From contig JAIESI010000280.1 in assembly GCA_019746135.1 (NCBI GenBank), positions 1-50,905 of the forward strand: 50,905 nt of DNA, read 5' to 3'. The position numbers were made by a program, and so were the translations under genes. The notes below the pieces were generated by a model that was given only the letters and a program-made list of their open reading frames with translations, was not told the origin of the DNA and did not search any database. This stretch comes from Xanthobacteraceae bacterium (GTDB lineage: Bacteria > Pseudomonadota > Alphaproteobacteria > Rhizobiales > Xanthobacteraceae). Shown piece by piece: positions 50,491 through 50,905 of the stretch. The number at the start of each line of letters is the position of its first letter. Position 1 is the first letter of the stretch.

Positions 50491-50905
50491 TCACGCTGCA
50501 AGAAATTCGGCAACCGCCGCGACGAACGCCTCGGCCTGCTCGAGATGCGGCGCGTGTCCGGCGGCCGGAATCGTCAGCGTGCGCGCGTTCGGCAGGAGAC
50601 CGGCATAGGCCGTGAGGTACTCGGCGGACACGAGCCCGTCGCTCGCCCCGCGCACGAACAAGGCCGGCGCCTTCACGCGGTGCAGGCGGTGCCTGAGCTT
50701 GGGGTTGTGCATCCACGGCTCCCACACCAGCAGCGCCGTGGTCTCGCGGTTGCGGAACAGCACGGCCAGCTCGTCGTCGCTCATCTTGGTCAGATCGGGC
50801 GCCTTGGACGGATCGTGAAAGGCGAGCCTGTTCACGTCGGCCTGGGGCATGGCGAAGATATCGGGAATGTCGAGCTTGTCCGCGGGGCCGACCTTGACGC
50901 CGACC
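50491..50905 (-). CDS. Alpha/beta hydrolase, C-terminal part (continues beyond the window)
   Basis: The reading frame is open to the window edge, giving about 137 visible C-terminal residues. They contain the cap or lid region, then PALFVRGASDGLVS with the catalytic-acid Asp and IPAAGHAPHLEQAEAF with the catalytic His, as in haloalkane-dehalogenase-like and ester hydrolases. The nucleophile lies outside the window. The gene is upstream of, and probably co-transcribed with, the LLM oxidoreductase. Confidence 0.85.
   Translation of the reverse strand, partial: VGVKVGPADKLDIPDIFAMPQADVNRLAFHDPSKAPDLTKMSDDELAVLFRNRETTALLVWEPWMHNPKLRHRLHRVKAPALFVRGASDGLVSAEYLTAYAGLLPNARTLTIPAAGHAPHLEQAEAFVAAVAEFLAA

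Overview
The window is GC-rich chromosomal DNA, very probably from an alphaproteobacterium of the order Hyphomicrobiales (Bradyrhizobium / Rhodoplanes / Pseudolabrys-like). Grounds: a RegB/RegA redox two-component pair, an MmcB-type protein, intracellular PHB depolymerase, many Bug/TctC solute-binding proteins without membrane partners, and several families of interspersed palindromic repeats of the Rhizobiales kind. I see no rRNA, tRNA, CRISPR array, transposase or phage gene. This is an inference from gene content; no search was run.

Layout. 0.1-3.2 kb: three tandem Bug-type binding proteins. 3.2-8.6 kb: a membrane protein, then (minus strand) a sulfonate/nitrate-type ABC importer (binding protein, permease, ATPase) followed by a zinc alcohol dehydrogenase and an OsmC-like peroxidase. 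8.9-13.6 kb: glnD, a methyltransferase, a nucleoside-phosphorylase-like protein and a small lysine-rich exported protein. 13.9-19.2 kb: a class A penicillin-binding protein, a Bcr/CflA MFS exporter, a fourth Bug protein and a YgjP-like metallopeptidase. 19.3-26.6 kb: PHB depolymerase, an ABC-2 exporter, regB-regA, and two more Bug-like proteins. 26.7-31.5 kb: a chemoreceptor with a periplasmic c-type haem motif, then mtnA - M20 peptidase - mmcB, joined by ATGA-type overlaps. 31.7-36.6 kb: a VWA protein, an alpha/beta hydrolase, a repeat-rich noncoding stretch, a TauE/SafE permease and glutaryl-CoA dehydrogenase. 37.1-39.7 kb: a second sulfonate/nitrate/taurine-type ABC importer. 39.7-47.1 kb: a two-partner secretion locus (TpsB transporter, 1883-residue TpsA adhesin). 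47.6-50.9 kb: a LuxR-type regulator, an HtrA-like protein, an LLM flavin oxidoreductase and the end of an alpha/beta hydrolase.

The dominant theme is scavenging and sensing of small organic acids and sulfur compounds: six Bug-type proteins, two ABC importers and a TauE/SafE permease. A redox-sensing theme runs through 22-28 kb (RegB with its conserved cysteine, haem-binding chemoreceptor).

The most unusual part is 47.6-49.4 kb. The HtrA-like protein has lost both its catalytic His and Ser and has no signal peptide, and it sits in an apparent operon with a LuxR protein whose receiver domain is degenerate. This two-gene module is flanked by a 57-bp direct repeat of the 3' end of the neighbouring LLM oxidoreductase gene. 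Other points of interest are a cloverleaf-like palindrome at 34.2-34.3 kb and a large internal duplication in TpsA.
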